From contig OX421966.1 of NCBI GenBank assembly GCA_949128115.1, forward strand, positions 67,143,416-67,207,415: DNA of 64,000 nt, read 5' to 3'. The position numbers and the translations under genes are program-made. The notes below the pieces were generated by a model. The model did not search any database and was not told where the DNA came from. It saw only the letters and a list, made by a program, of their open reading frames with translations. Of the stretch, positions 32,505-43,000 are shown piece after piece. Positions within the stretch are counted from its first letter, which is position 1. Each line of letters opens with the position of its first letter. Source of the stretch: Anaspis maculata. Lineage: Eukaryota; Arthropoda; Insecta; Coleoptera; Scraptiidae.

Positions 32505-33200
32505 TCGACTTCAACTTTCTAGCCTTCTTGGCGTGGAATAATAATTGATCCTTTGTACATAGGTCGATTACTCCGGTAAGTAAGGAACGATCCCAGTGCC
32601 ATCCCGTTAGCTGTCTTAGAAAATGTCAGTTTTGATCGACTTCTAGTAGCTCGCTGATAAAGTCCTCCGCAGCATTATTGAGCACCTCAATGGTGTAGAT
32701 AGCTCCATGTGGTCATGCTAAAGATGGTTTCTTGCTGCTCGGAAAGAGCTATCTAGAGTATTGTTACAAGTTGCGAGACTCTTGTGTGATTCCAGTGCAT
32801 TCGACAAGCACATACCAACGGTCTTTCTGGATCGTTCACGTGGGCTGGAGACTCCAATGACCAAGTAGAACACATCTGTCCAACTGGCGGAGGTGCCGGT
32901 TCCAGACCACCGGTATGCACGCGAATGTGATGGATCTTTCGAAAGCCGATCAACACACGAGATTTGAGTTCAGGGCGACAACAGTGAGTAATCGGCGAAG
33001 TTATTTGAAGCGATATTATCCAAGTGTAAATAATAATTGATGTGTGTTTAGTAGTACGCAGTGATAAACAGTGGGTATCTGAAATTTTGTTTTCAATTAT
33101 TAACGGAAATTGGTAACATTCGGTGTCAGAAGCTTTGTAATTTAGATCAGTTCGGTCTGTGACTACAGGCAGTTCGGAAAACTCCAGAATTGATTTTTAA
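32505..33200 (+). mobile_element. Ty3/gypsy LTR and leader (copy 1)
   Basis: The segment aligns, inverted, with 55775-55085. Shared landmarks are CTTCAACTTTCTAGCCTTCT, then ATTGATCCTTTGTACATAGG, CGACTTCTAGTAGCT, GATTCCAGTGCATTCGACAAG and GGCGACAACAGTGAGTAATC, followed by the leader GGTGTCAGAAGC and GACTACAGGCAGTT. GTGTCAGAAG is a common motif next to insect gypsy primer-binding sites. It leads into a gag start at 33201. The 3' half of the element is absent here. Confidence 0.6.
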
Positions 33201-33347
33201 ATGCCGGAGACAAGTAGCACGTCAAATACAGGGGTCGAGGACTCTTTGGCGAGCATCATGGCGATGATGCAGGAACAAAAGGCGGAACGTCTAGAAGAGA
33301 AAGAAGAGCTTAAAATGTTTCTAGAAGGACAAGAAAAGACAATGTGA
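33201..33347 (+). pseudogene. Gypsy gag N-terminal fragment
   Basis: 48 codons from ATGCCGGAGACA to a TGA. The product is acidic/basic and coiled-coil-like: SLASIMAMMQEQKAERLEEK, then EELKMFLEGQ. The same start is found on the minus strand at 55055 (SLASIVAMMQERKAKRLEDK), confirming a gag N-terminus following the shared leader. Two in-frame stops follow and the sequence then becomes unrelated (poly-C, TTAGA repeats near 33385). Confidence 0.6.
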
Positions 33348-34019
33348 GAAGTTCTGGAAGTTTGAGAAGAATTACCCCCCCCGGGTTAGATTAGATTAGA
33401 TTACCCCCCTGTCTTTGGGCTTCAAGTCTGTTGGAAATGAACCTCTATTCTAAAAATAGTTTCAACGAATCACCCTGTATGATGGAAACTTTTGGCAAGT
33501 ACCTATATGGTATAAGGATGCGGTGAGAATTCGCACATGGATGCATTCAAGTGCATGCGTAAGTGGCGAGAAAAACACATCGGCCTTGGATTTCCTAATC
33601 TAGAGCGTCTGGCGGCAATTACCATCACCGTTCAGATGACAAATAATGCCGATCGCGTTGCGAGGCACAAAAATCCCGTCTTTCATGATAATGAGAGCGT
33701 GAAGAAAAACAGGATGGCAAAAGTTTCAAAATGTGACGTAGATTCATCTAAAAATAGCCCCATGAGAGTTAAGTACCACGGTCATTGTTTGGTTATTCTA
33801 TTGGAATTGAAATTATAATTGGTTATTTGCGGTTTTTCACTTTTCATCGATCCATTTTTTTTCCAAGTTGTCAACAGATCTTATTGATATGGTATGTAGG
33901 AATGTCAAAAAGTGATATGTCTCTCTGTCTGTCTGTCAGTCTGTGTGTATGGCGTCTCTTCATTGGATTTCGATCCCTCAAATTATTTCTAAACCAATAG
34001 CTATTGACCAAATTTACAA
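33348..34019. other. No recognised gene; unknown 93-codon frame
   Basis: A plus-strand frame at 33537-33818 is lysine/asparagine-rich (RKWREKHIGLGFPNLERLAA...) but carries no family signature I recognise. A short TTAGA repeat lies at 33383-33402, and CTGTCTGTCTG at 33925. Confidence 0.3.
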
Positions 34020-35110
34020 TGCACCTGTGGTGTAAGCACTAGTCGGAAAAACTAAAGTAGGTATAGGTACAAAATTCCAATCAGATCGGTTGAAAAATGC
34101 TAAAGTTCAATATGGCGACCTCCAGAAAAGTCAAAAATCGGAATTTGACAGATGCATCTCGACTGCCGGACTGCCTAACCAAAGCAAGTAGAGGTTCCAA
34201 ATCCCAATCGGATAGGTTGAAAAATCGAGAGTCCAATATGGCGGCGGAATTGGAACTGTTAAAATGACAAATTTGACGAATGTATTCAGATTGCCCATTT
34301 CAAGTTGTCATAAGATTCAAAATCTCAATCGGATAGGTTGGAAAATGCAAAAGTTCAAGATGGCGGCCTCTTGAAATGTCAATAATCAGAATTTGACAGA
34401 TGTGCTGTCCGCCTCAAGTGGTTATAGGTTTTGAATCCCAATCGGATCGGTTGAAAAATGCAAAAGTTCGATATGGTGGCCTCAGAACTGTCGAAAAGTC
34501 CAATTTGATAGATACACCTCGATTGTTCACCTCAAGTGGGTATAGGTTCTAATTTCTAAATCCTAATCGGATAGGTCGAAAATGCAAAAGTTCAATATGG
34601 CGGCCTTTTGAAACGTCAAAAATCGAAGGTTGACAAATGCATCTCGATTGTCTACCTGAAACAAGTACAGGTTGAAAATCCCAATCGGACCAATATGGCG
34701 GCCTTTTGAAACGTCATGAATCGAAATTTGCTAGATGCATCTCGATTGCCTACCCAAAACAGGTTCAAATTGGAAATCCAAATTGGATCGGCTGAAAATC
34801 GCAAAAGTTCAATATGGCGATCTTTTAAAACGTCAAAAATCGAAGGTTGACAGATGCTGCATCTTGATTGTCTACCTTGAACAAGTAGTATGAGTTGAAA
34901 ATCTCAATCGTATCGGTTGAAAAATGCAAAAGCTCAATATGGCGGCCTTTCGAAATGTCAAAAATCAAAATGTGACAAAGGCATCTCGAATGCCCACCCA
35001 ATGCAAGTACAGGTTGAAAAATCCAATCCGATTGGTTGAGAAATGGAAAAGTTCAATATGGTGGCCTCCGGAGACGTCAAAAATTGAAATCTGACAAAGG
35101 AAAACTCGTT
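34020..35110 (+). repeat. Satellite array, second location (about 9 units)
   Basis: Same unit as 10735-13565: AATCAGATCGGTTGAAAAATGC, AGTTCAATATGGCG and TTTGACAGATGCATCTCGAT, spaced about 115-125 bp. Units are more diverged from each other than in the first array and use variant words such as CTACC(T/C)(G/A)AAACA(A/G)GT. No homogenised core, so this array is older or less recombinogenic. Confidence 0.88.
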
Positions 35111-35122
35111 GTGTTTGAAATT

Positions 35123-35244
35123 AGGTTTGTTTCATCAGCAGTCCCTGACTGTTCGTGGACGTCAGCAGCCTGTTACTTCATAAATCGTAATGCGCAGGCT
35201 GCTGACGTCCACGGACAGTCAGGGACTGCTGATGGAACAAACCT
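35123..35244 (+). repeat. 50-bp stem hairpin with 22-base loop
   Basis: 35123-35172 and 35195-35244 are inverted copies over 50 bp with only two differences; both become G-U pairs in a plus-strand RNA and A-C mismatches in a minus-strand RNA. Core arms are CATCAGCAGTCCCTGACTGT and CAGGCTGCTGACGTCCACGG. The loop is 35173-35194. The size resembles a long microRNA or hairpin precursor, but no expression evidence exists. Confidence 0.85.
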
Positions 35245-35499
35245 ATTGAAACAATTAAATAGCGAACGCTCACAAAAGGGGAAATACCATGGAATTTTGA
35301 ATAAAAAAGCAACAAATTGGATCTGGTCGACGGTCGTCTATGTTTTTGGTTCAGATCACGCAAAAAAAAACACCGCAAACACGACGATGAATGTGATTTG
35401 AGAATTCGGCGAACGGTGGCGCGAGTTTGACAGATTCGCGTTAACATCTAGGGAACGAAGGCGCGCGGTGCTGTTGGCAAAAGTGACAGTGGCAGTCCG

Positions 35500-36430
35500 A
35501 CGCTAGGTCGACCGTATCGATGCGAAAAGTTGCACACAGATTTCGATAAAACGGACTACAAAGACGTAATAGAACGCATATGGATCGAAGCATGGACCCT
35601 TTCTAAAGATCTGACCAGAAGGTCCGATGGAATTATCTGGGATTCCGTAGAGAACAAGACGTGACAACAAGACATTGGCCGCGACGAGATGTGCCTGAAA
35701 ATGGAAAAAAGGGCTTTTCTTGAGATGTGAAGCCGGTAAAAATCGGGCTCTGGTGCAAATATACTGTGAGTACCTACCAGACGTGTTTTGCCCCATCAAT
35801 CGCCTGTATTTGTGAAATATTACGCCGTCAACGTCTGTCCCGGTCTGGGAAATTTTATCAAAGTGCCGTTGAATTTGGAGAATTCTTTGGTTTTTGGTGT
35901 CCGATAGACGCTGAAAAGCCCCCTCCAGACCACGGTTCAATGTCGCACGCTGACACGGTACGTTTTTTCCACAAACACTGTTCAAATGCCCCGAGGTGTT
36001 GTCGAGTTTTTCCCAAAGCCGACAGCGTCAATAATGACGTTTCTGTCAGATTTGGCCGGGCCGTGTACCATTTTCAACATTTTTCGGCAAAATTCCAAGA
36101 AAAGCCACGCCAAATGGCTCGCACGAGATGATAGTGAGTTCTCGAAACCCCCTGGTCGGCATTTCACACCAAATTTCTCGAAATTCTGCCCGAAAATTCG
36201 AGTTTTCGCCGCCAAAATGTGTCAAGAAATCTCGGACGAATTATTTGAAATGACGATTCCCTGGAAAAATCGGAATGAATTATGAATTTTCGAAAAATCC
36301 CCTCAAATTTGGCAGAAATTTTGGAAATTTCCCATCGTCAACTTGTATTGCGGTTCGTTTGCGAAATTTTTTCAAAAAATACCCCGTCAAAATCCGACGT
36401 CTGGTTTTCACAAATTCCAACCAGACGTCG
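35500..36430 (+). repeat. Tail repeat following the satellite (copy 2)
   Basis: Aligns with 13760-14715 in the same orientation. Shared blocks include GGAATTATCTGGGATTCCGTAGAG, CGGAATGAATTATGAATTTTC and CCCATCGTCAACTTG. Its end forms an 11-bp hairpin, GACGTCTGGTT ... AACCAGACGTC (36398-36431); the corresponding hairpin of copy 1 is broken. Confidence 0.75.
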
Positions 36431-36431
36431 T

Positions 36432-37740
36432 TAAATTCTCTCACGGGTTAGTTTAGGGTGATGAAGAAAAAAATACCGTGATGTATGATAGCAGAAGGGC
36501 CTTTGAGTGACGATCTCTCGTAGAAATCGAACAGACCATTGCACATTTTTATATCCGAAATGTTAATTCGTGTTGGAGTTTTGCTCGCAGATCCACTAAT
36601 TATCTCCAACCTTTCATCTTCAGTGGATGTATACCTTACTCACCTGTCATCTCCAAAAGCTCTCAGAACTGCACCAACCTAGGGCTGTTGCATGGGTAAT
36701 TACGTAACACCCAGCAGCCTTGCGTTTGACTCTTGCGCTCTGCATACTGAACCGCAGCATTTGAATTTTGAAAAAGCACGATTTCGACGAAATTCCGTTT
36801 CTCTGCCGCGCGACCCAACCCATCGGAACACGACGAAACTTGATCGTCTCGGCCTATCCATCTGTCATTGTGCGGCGTATTCGAGCGTAACCGCGTAAAA
36901 AACCGCCCGCGCGCATAAATTGCGACGCGCCATCAGTGCCGGCAACCTTATGTAACCGAAATTGCACCAGTTTTGCATCAGCATCGGCCGGCATGCACAC
37001 AGATTATTGCACTCTCTGCCATGCCGGAGTGCTCTGTTGCTCTTGCTCTCTGCCTCTCTGCCGCACGTGCTTTCTACATCACTGACGGAGCGAATTCGCT
37101 AACGATTAGCGTCATTTCTACCAATTACGCTAGTTATAGCTGAACCGGAGCACATACCCGGGTATCATTTGCATTCGATTTGCAAATCTGTCATTAGAGA
37201 CTGTCGCTCCGGAGAGTTTCCGTGCGGAGTGGCTCAATACCCAAGACATCTGCGACTAGACTAGAGCATAGTATCGCCTGCCTATAAGGTAAAGTGCACA
37301 CACGTGTGGATGAAACCATTGTTGTGTTCTTTTGTATATTGAAAAGAGTATAAAAAGAGCGTGCGAGTATTGCACCACGTATTACCGCAAGTATAGTGTT
37401 GAGTACGTTTCAGAATAAAAATCCACCTGTCATAGCACGTGCTGCGCTAACAATCGGGTCGTGCCATAATGGACGCTTGCATGCAATGAATCAAAACTTC
37501 GAGGAAAGGCTCCCATTCTGGGAAGTACTCCTCCGCGGTTTCTATATGGCTATATATTTAAGGTCTTCTCAGTGATCGTTGAAAGTTAACTTATAAGGTC
37601 GCTGGTTTGATTGCGAAATTTGGGCCATTCGCGCACAAATACTGGTGAGGTGAATTTTCTCAAACAAAATCAGAAGTCTTTATTGCAGAAATGAAGTTTC
37701 AAAAATAAATAAAATTATATAATAAAATATAAAAGTTAAG
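36432..37740 (+). other. No gene; LTR- or promoter-like stretch
   Basis: 36.7-37.45 kb is GC-richer than its surroundings and has an LTR-like order: a long upstream part, TATAAAAAG (37349) and AATAAA (37414). I could not find matching termini, a target duplication or a coding region, so it may be a solo LTR or an old promoter region. Nothing is recognised between 37460 and 37740. Confidence 0.3.
37349..37357 (+). promoter_or_regulatory. TATA-box-like TATAAAAAG
   Basis: A consensus-grade TATA word 65 bp upstream of an AATAAA (37414-37419). Such close spacing is typical of the U3-R part of an LTR rather than of a gene promoter. Confidence 0.3.
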
Positions 37741-37746
37741 TAAGTA

Positions 37747-38945
37747 CTACGTAATAATATAAAAAAATTCTTCTGGTTGAGTAGAAGGAATGGAACGAAG
37801 AGAACCCAGAACACTAGCTGCATTCCCACGTTGTATTGCAATCGAAATTTTTTGTTTGAGGTATCTCGCAGAACGAGGATCACCAGTGGTAAACTTTGAT
37901 TTTGAACCTAAAATATCGATGAAATCAGAAGCTTCTCTACTCCAAGGACCGAATGTTTCTACTGAGAACGCTAAAAAGGTATAAGAATTTTTGATGATTG
38001 AATATTTGCGGTGTTTCTTTTGTGCAGCTGTCTCTGCTGCTGAACCTGCCTTAATAGAGGTTGAATGTACATAAGATGCTGACAAAGTGTCAACACATGT
38101 AGCGTCCCACACAAGAGACCAGCCGTTGGACCATGGAGTCAGTGTTAAACCATCTGGTCTTTTACCATCGTCTCTAAAGAGACCTGAAGGTTCTCAAAGA
38201 CAAGGCATGTCGATGGAGTTGAGCGTTCTCTTAATTATATCATTCAACATGGAATGTCGCGAAAATCTTCCAGCGCTTTTAACACAGCTCAAGCCATGAC
38301 GTCCTTTGCAGTCCACAGGACTCCCACAAAGACAGATATGTTCTTGACAATAACGTCGCAGCCCAATCGAAGAGCAGCAGCGACCCGTAGACATGACTTG
38401 TCAAGAAGAGTTCATGTATTGGGAGATGGGATAACATGAAGCCAATGGCCGGACTCTTGTGCAGACACTGCATGTATTCTAGCCAATTCGGGTAACGGAG
38501 CTGAAGCAATAAAATCGTCAAAAAAGTGTTTCAATAATGCTACGTCCCAGTTTTGTTGGCATTCTTCATGCTTAGGCAGAATTTCTTCAGAACAAAGAAG
38601 CTTCCAAGCTGTAATAGCCCCATCTAAATGGTATATCTCAAAAATGTCACTATTCATGGGTAATATGGAAGAGACAAGATCTAAGACGCCAAAAGATGAA
38701 GCCAGAAATGCTGGCAGACCAACTGCAGAAACACAACGTATACCAAGACCACCAAATTTTTATAGGTAGAGAAGCTTGAGACCATTGCACACTATCTAAT
38801 CAACATTCAAAATACTTCCCAATGTGTTTTTGATTGCACTATCAATCTCTAGGATCTGATCTCGAATTAACCATGTTGGTGTCGTTCTGGAAAGATTAGT
38901 TAATTTAGGCATACCAAAACAATATTTAAAAAAAACAAGAGCAAC
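37747..38945 (-). pseudogene. Reverse-transcriptase element, C-terminal part (split by BEL)
   Basis: Minus-strand continuation of 47659-46450. From 38945 it reads VALVFFKYCFGMPKLTNLSR and onward. Then, after frameshifts near 38410-38500, it reads a zinc-like block [23 protein letters not shown] (38340-38275), a single TGA stop (38194), a RDDGKRPDGLTLTPW block, and WDATCVDTL, then TFGPWSREA, GDPRSARYLKQ and RGNAASVLGSL. RPDG...WDATCVDT has the spacing of a PD-(D/E)XK restriction-like endonuclease, which I infer. The family is widespread in invertebrates as uncharacterised RT proteins; I do not know a fixed name. Several stops and frameshifts make it dead. Confidence 0.72.
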
Positions 38946-38950
38946 GTGAG

Positions 38951-39914
38951 TGTTAGCGCGGTACACATAAAGACGGCAGCCTTCCGATGAAGGCTGCATT
39001 AAAACAATAACTCTTGGATTAGGAAAGCAGCAAGCGACAGTCAGAAATAAAATTCACAACAACAATCAAAAACTTTAATGCAAAACAAAGAAAAAAACAC
39101 AAACAGACAGAATTACAAAACAATAAAAAAAAACAATGTGAATTAAATGAAATGAAAAATCCGAGTGGTTCTGATCGGGGGCAGATTCGCTGGCGCCGAG
39201 TGGCGTCCTGAAAACGAGACGAACTGCACTGAAGGTATACACCCCGGCAAACGGGAATAAACGGTAAATGGTAAAAACAATGGAAAATATGGAACTTACG
39301 GGATCTTATTCGGTGGCGGCGTCGTCCTGGTGGAGTCCGAAGGCGGCGTCGTGGTGGATGGCCGTTCTGGTGGTGGATTTCCTGGTGAAATGCACGAGTG
39401 CCCGTGTTCGTCACCAAAATGGCGGACGAACGACTCGATCCCGTCCGAAACTGGAGCTTTGTGTGCGGCTGGCTGATCCAAGCCGCTCCCCGGTGAAAGC
39501 GGTGAAAACTGCCGCTTTCTGGACTTGGAGATGCTGCAGAGCTCCTCCAGGAGTCACTATCGGACGCGATGGGCCTTGGATGGGCTTCTGGTCGAGTACG
39601 AATGTACGCCGATGGCACGACAAGATGGCCGCGAGAACGATGACCAAAAAAAAGACTGCGTGGCTTCCCGCTCGACGTACGGAGATCAACGCCGCTTCGA
39701 ACGAAGCGGCAAAGGCACGAGCGGAAAGAAAGCCGAAGAATGCCGAAGACGGCCGAAGAAAGTGCTGGAGCTCGTTTACGCTTGCGCCTGACAGCCAAGT
39801 GCCAGGCACACCGAACAGGGGGTGAGGGGTGAGGACTTGGACGACACAGGGATATTTTGGGTTGCATACCCTCAATGCACACGAATGCAGTTTTCAATGA
39901 ACGGGGCCGAGACA
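38951..39914 (-). repeat. 3' LTR of the BEL/Pao element (964 bp)
   Basis: In element orientation it runs from 39914 (TGTCTCGGCC) to 38951 (GCGCTAACA). It is about 99.7% identical to the 5' LTR by eye. Near its end it contains a perfect 9-bp stem, GCAGCCTTC-ATCG-GAAGGCTGC (about 38975-38996). Long frames inside it are not conserved features of the family and are treated as by-products of GC-rich sequence. Confidence 0.95.
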
Positions 39915-39926
39915 TACTCCCCACCA
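39915..39926 (-). other. Polypurine tract
   Basis: In element orientation GGTGGGGAGTA directly precedes the 3' LTR, the expected position for plus-strand priming. Confidence 0.7.
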
Positions 39927-40033
39927 AAATACCACTCGGGGTATTTTCAAAGTTCAAAAATTAATGAAATCAAACATGATACAAAAAGAAAGAGCATAGT
40001 GAAAACAATGACGGAAGTGAAAACACAGAATGC

Positions 40034-43000
40034 TCACTGTCCTGAAGGGAGGGGACAAAGTTTGACCATTGGGCGTCGCAGAACGTCGCGTTGAGTACGG
40101 ACATCTGCGACACGACAAATGCCATCTTTGCCGGGGAAGAGTTTTGAAATTCTGCCTAACCTCCACTTCAGAGGGGGAGCGTTTTCGTCCTTGATGAGGA
40201 CTAAAGACCCCACATCTGCGGATTCAAGGTGACGTGACTTGTGCCACTTGCCGCGTTGGTACAGCGTGTGTAGATATTCGTCGCGCCAACGCGCCCAGAA
40301 ACGCTGTTGCATGGATTGGACCAACTGCCATCGCGACAACCTGCTGATCTTGAGGTGGGACAAATCTGGGTCAGGTGGGGCCGTTAACGGCTCGAGCGTC
40401 AAAAAATGACCAGGCGTCAATGGGCACAGATCATTTGGATCCGAGCCCAGCTCCGAAAGTGGCCGTGAGTTGAGCAACGCTTCAACTTGGGTGACCAACG
40501 TGGTCAGCTCTTCAAAGGTGAGTATTTGATCACCTATCACGCGAGATAGATGAGTTTTGACAGCTTTTATGCCGCTTTCCCACAGCCCGCCAAAGTGGGG
40601 ACTGGAGGGAGGAATGAAGCGCCAAGTGATGGCTTCGGATTCCGCGGCGAGTTGCATTGACGTCGTCAATTGCCTATGAGCTCCGACAAAGTTTGTGCCA
40701 TTGTCGCTATAGATGGTAGAGCAACGACCGCGCCGGGCAATGAATCTGCGCAAGGCGGCGAGGAAAGCATCTGTTGAGAGATCGGAGGCAACCTCGACGT
40801 GCAATGCCTTGGTGGCGAAGCACACGAAAAGACAGATGTACGCCTTCGTAGTTCTGACACCGCGAGCGCGTGACATGAGGATTGGAAAAGGGCCACCATA
40901 GTCGAGCCCGACGCAGCTAAAAGGTTTTAGCTGAGAAATTCGCGCCGAGGGGAGGTCGCCCATGGTGGGAGAAAAAGTTTGCGGCTTAGTCCGGAAGCAC
41001 CGGTAACACGATGCAAGATAGTGCCGTACCGCGCGTCGCGTGGACAATATCCAAAAATTTTGCTGCAGGAGATAGCAGGTATTGTTGAGTCCCGGGTGGC
41101 AATGTCGGGAATGAACTTGTCGAATGACGAGTCCTGTCAAGACGTGACGAGATGGAAGAAGAGCAGGGTGTCTGGTTGCAAATGGCAACTCATGACAATG
41201 CTTCAAACGTCCGCCGACGCGGAGAACATCGTCACGATCGAGAAAGGGTGAAAGTTTTCGAAAGGGTCTTAAACAGGGTTTGCCGTTGCGTAACGACGCG
41301 ATTTCGACGGCAAATACCTTCTGCTGTACATGTTTGACAATGTACAACAAGGCAAAATGGAGCTCTGTATCCGAGAGAGGTCCTGTGCACTTCTCATCGG
41401 ACTTGCATTTGCAGAACCGATAGAAATAGGCGACAGCGCCCTGAATCTTCCGTAAGGAGGATATGCGCAAAAAGAGGTCGTCGATGTCAATCGGCGGCGG
41501 CTGCGGCACACGCACGACCAAAGCGAGCTTTCGCTCTTCAGACGCAATGTCTGGGGAGGACACGGAGAATTTGTCATCCGGCCATGTGTCATCCGCTGAT
41601 GACAGAAAAGGTGGGCCAGACCACCAGAGGGAGCACGAAAGCATGTCTTCGGGAAACAATCCGCGCGAAGCTGGGTCGGCGGGATTGTCCGATGTTGAGA
41701 CATGTCTCCAACACTGAGGCGGGACACGCTGTTGAATATGCTCAACACGGTGAGCAACAAATGTTTTCCAGCGGTGCGAAGAGGAACGCAGCCAGCTGAG
41801 AACAACCGTAGAATCGGTCCACGCAAATATGGCATCAAACTGTACGGTTCCTGCGAGCGCTGCAACGGTGAAGGCAACGAGATTGGAAAGTAGGACCGCG
41901 GCACACAATTCGAGACGGGGTACGGTCAGCAATTTGACTGGAGCCACCTTTGATTTGGCGGTTAGGAGACGAATGGTGGGAACACCATTTCGAAGGTAAC
42001 GAACGTACAACACGCTCGCGTACCCAGATTCAGATGCGTCGCAAAAGGCGTGCAACTGGCACCTGTCTGCAGGCGACGGAAAAGTATGCCGTGGAATTTG
42101 CAACCGCGAAAGTTGCGATAGCTCGGATTGAAAACGCAACCACTGCTGACATACGATGTCTGGAGGGGTGTCGTCCCAATCAAGGCCAAGTTTCCATAAC
42201 CGTTGGATTAAATGTTTGGCGAAAAATGCAACAGGGCACAGAAAGCCGAGCGGATCGTAAATCCGAGCCACCTCCGACAAGATGGACCGTTTTGTGCACG
42301 GTAGTTCATTTGGATGAACCGTGAATGAAAAGGTGTCTGTTGCCGCTTGCCACTGGAGGCCAAGAATTTTTACAGTATTGTCAGCAACGTCACTGAAAGT
42401 GGACGGCTGAGTTCGAACGTGATCAAGTGGTATGTCTTGCAGCACATCAGGGTGATTGCTTGCCCACTTGCGCAATTCAAAGCAACCCGATTGGAGCAGG
42501 TTGATTAGCTGCGTTTGTAATTCCCGTGCTGATTCCACGGAGTTCGCACCGCAAAGTAGATCGTCTACATACAAATTACGGCGAATTGCCTGCGAAGCCA
42601 ATGGAAACTTCGAGGCGCTTTGTTCTGCCAAGTGAAGCAACGTGCGAACCGCTAGAAACGGTGCCGAAGAAACACCATATGTAATGGTGTTCAATTGGTA
42701 CGTTTCAATGGGTCGATCAGGGGAGAAACGAAAGCGAATGAGTTGATACTTGCGATGTTCGGGCGAGATAAGTATCTGCCGATACATCTGACGGATGTCA
42801 CAAGTAAAAACGATCGGCTCACACCGAAACTGCAGTAGCAAAGCTGCTATGTCCTGTTGTAACTTAGGACCGACGAGAAGCGTCTCGTTGAGAGATAAAT
42901 GATTCGGCGCTTGCGCCGAAGCATCAAAAACGACGCGAATTTTCGGCTTGTCGTCTTCGATCTTGACGATCGGATGATGAGGGATGTAATACGCCTCAGA

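Noticed and set aside
39019..39957. 312-codon minus-strand frame over the 3' LTR (and a 199-codon relative at 45550)
   Set aside because: It crosses the LTR boundary and polypurine tract, is repeated only because the LTRs are repeated, is low in complexity (R/S/P-rich) and has no domain.
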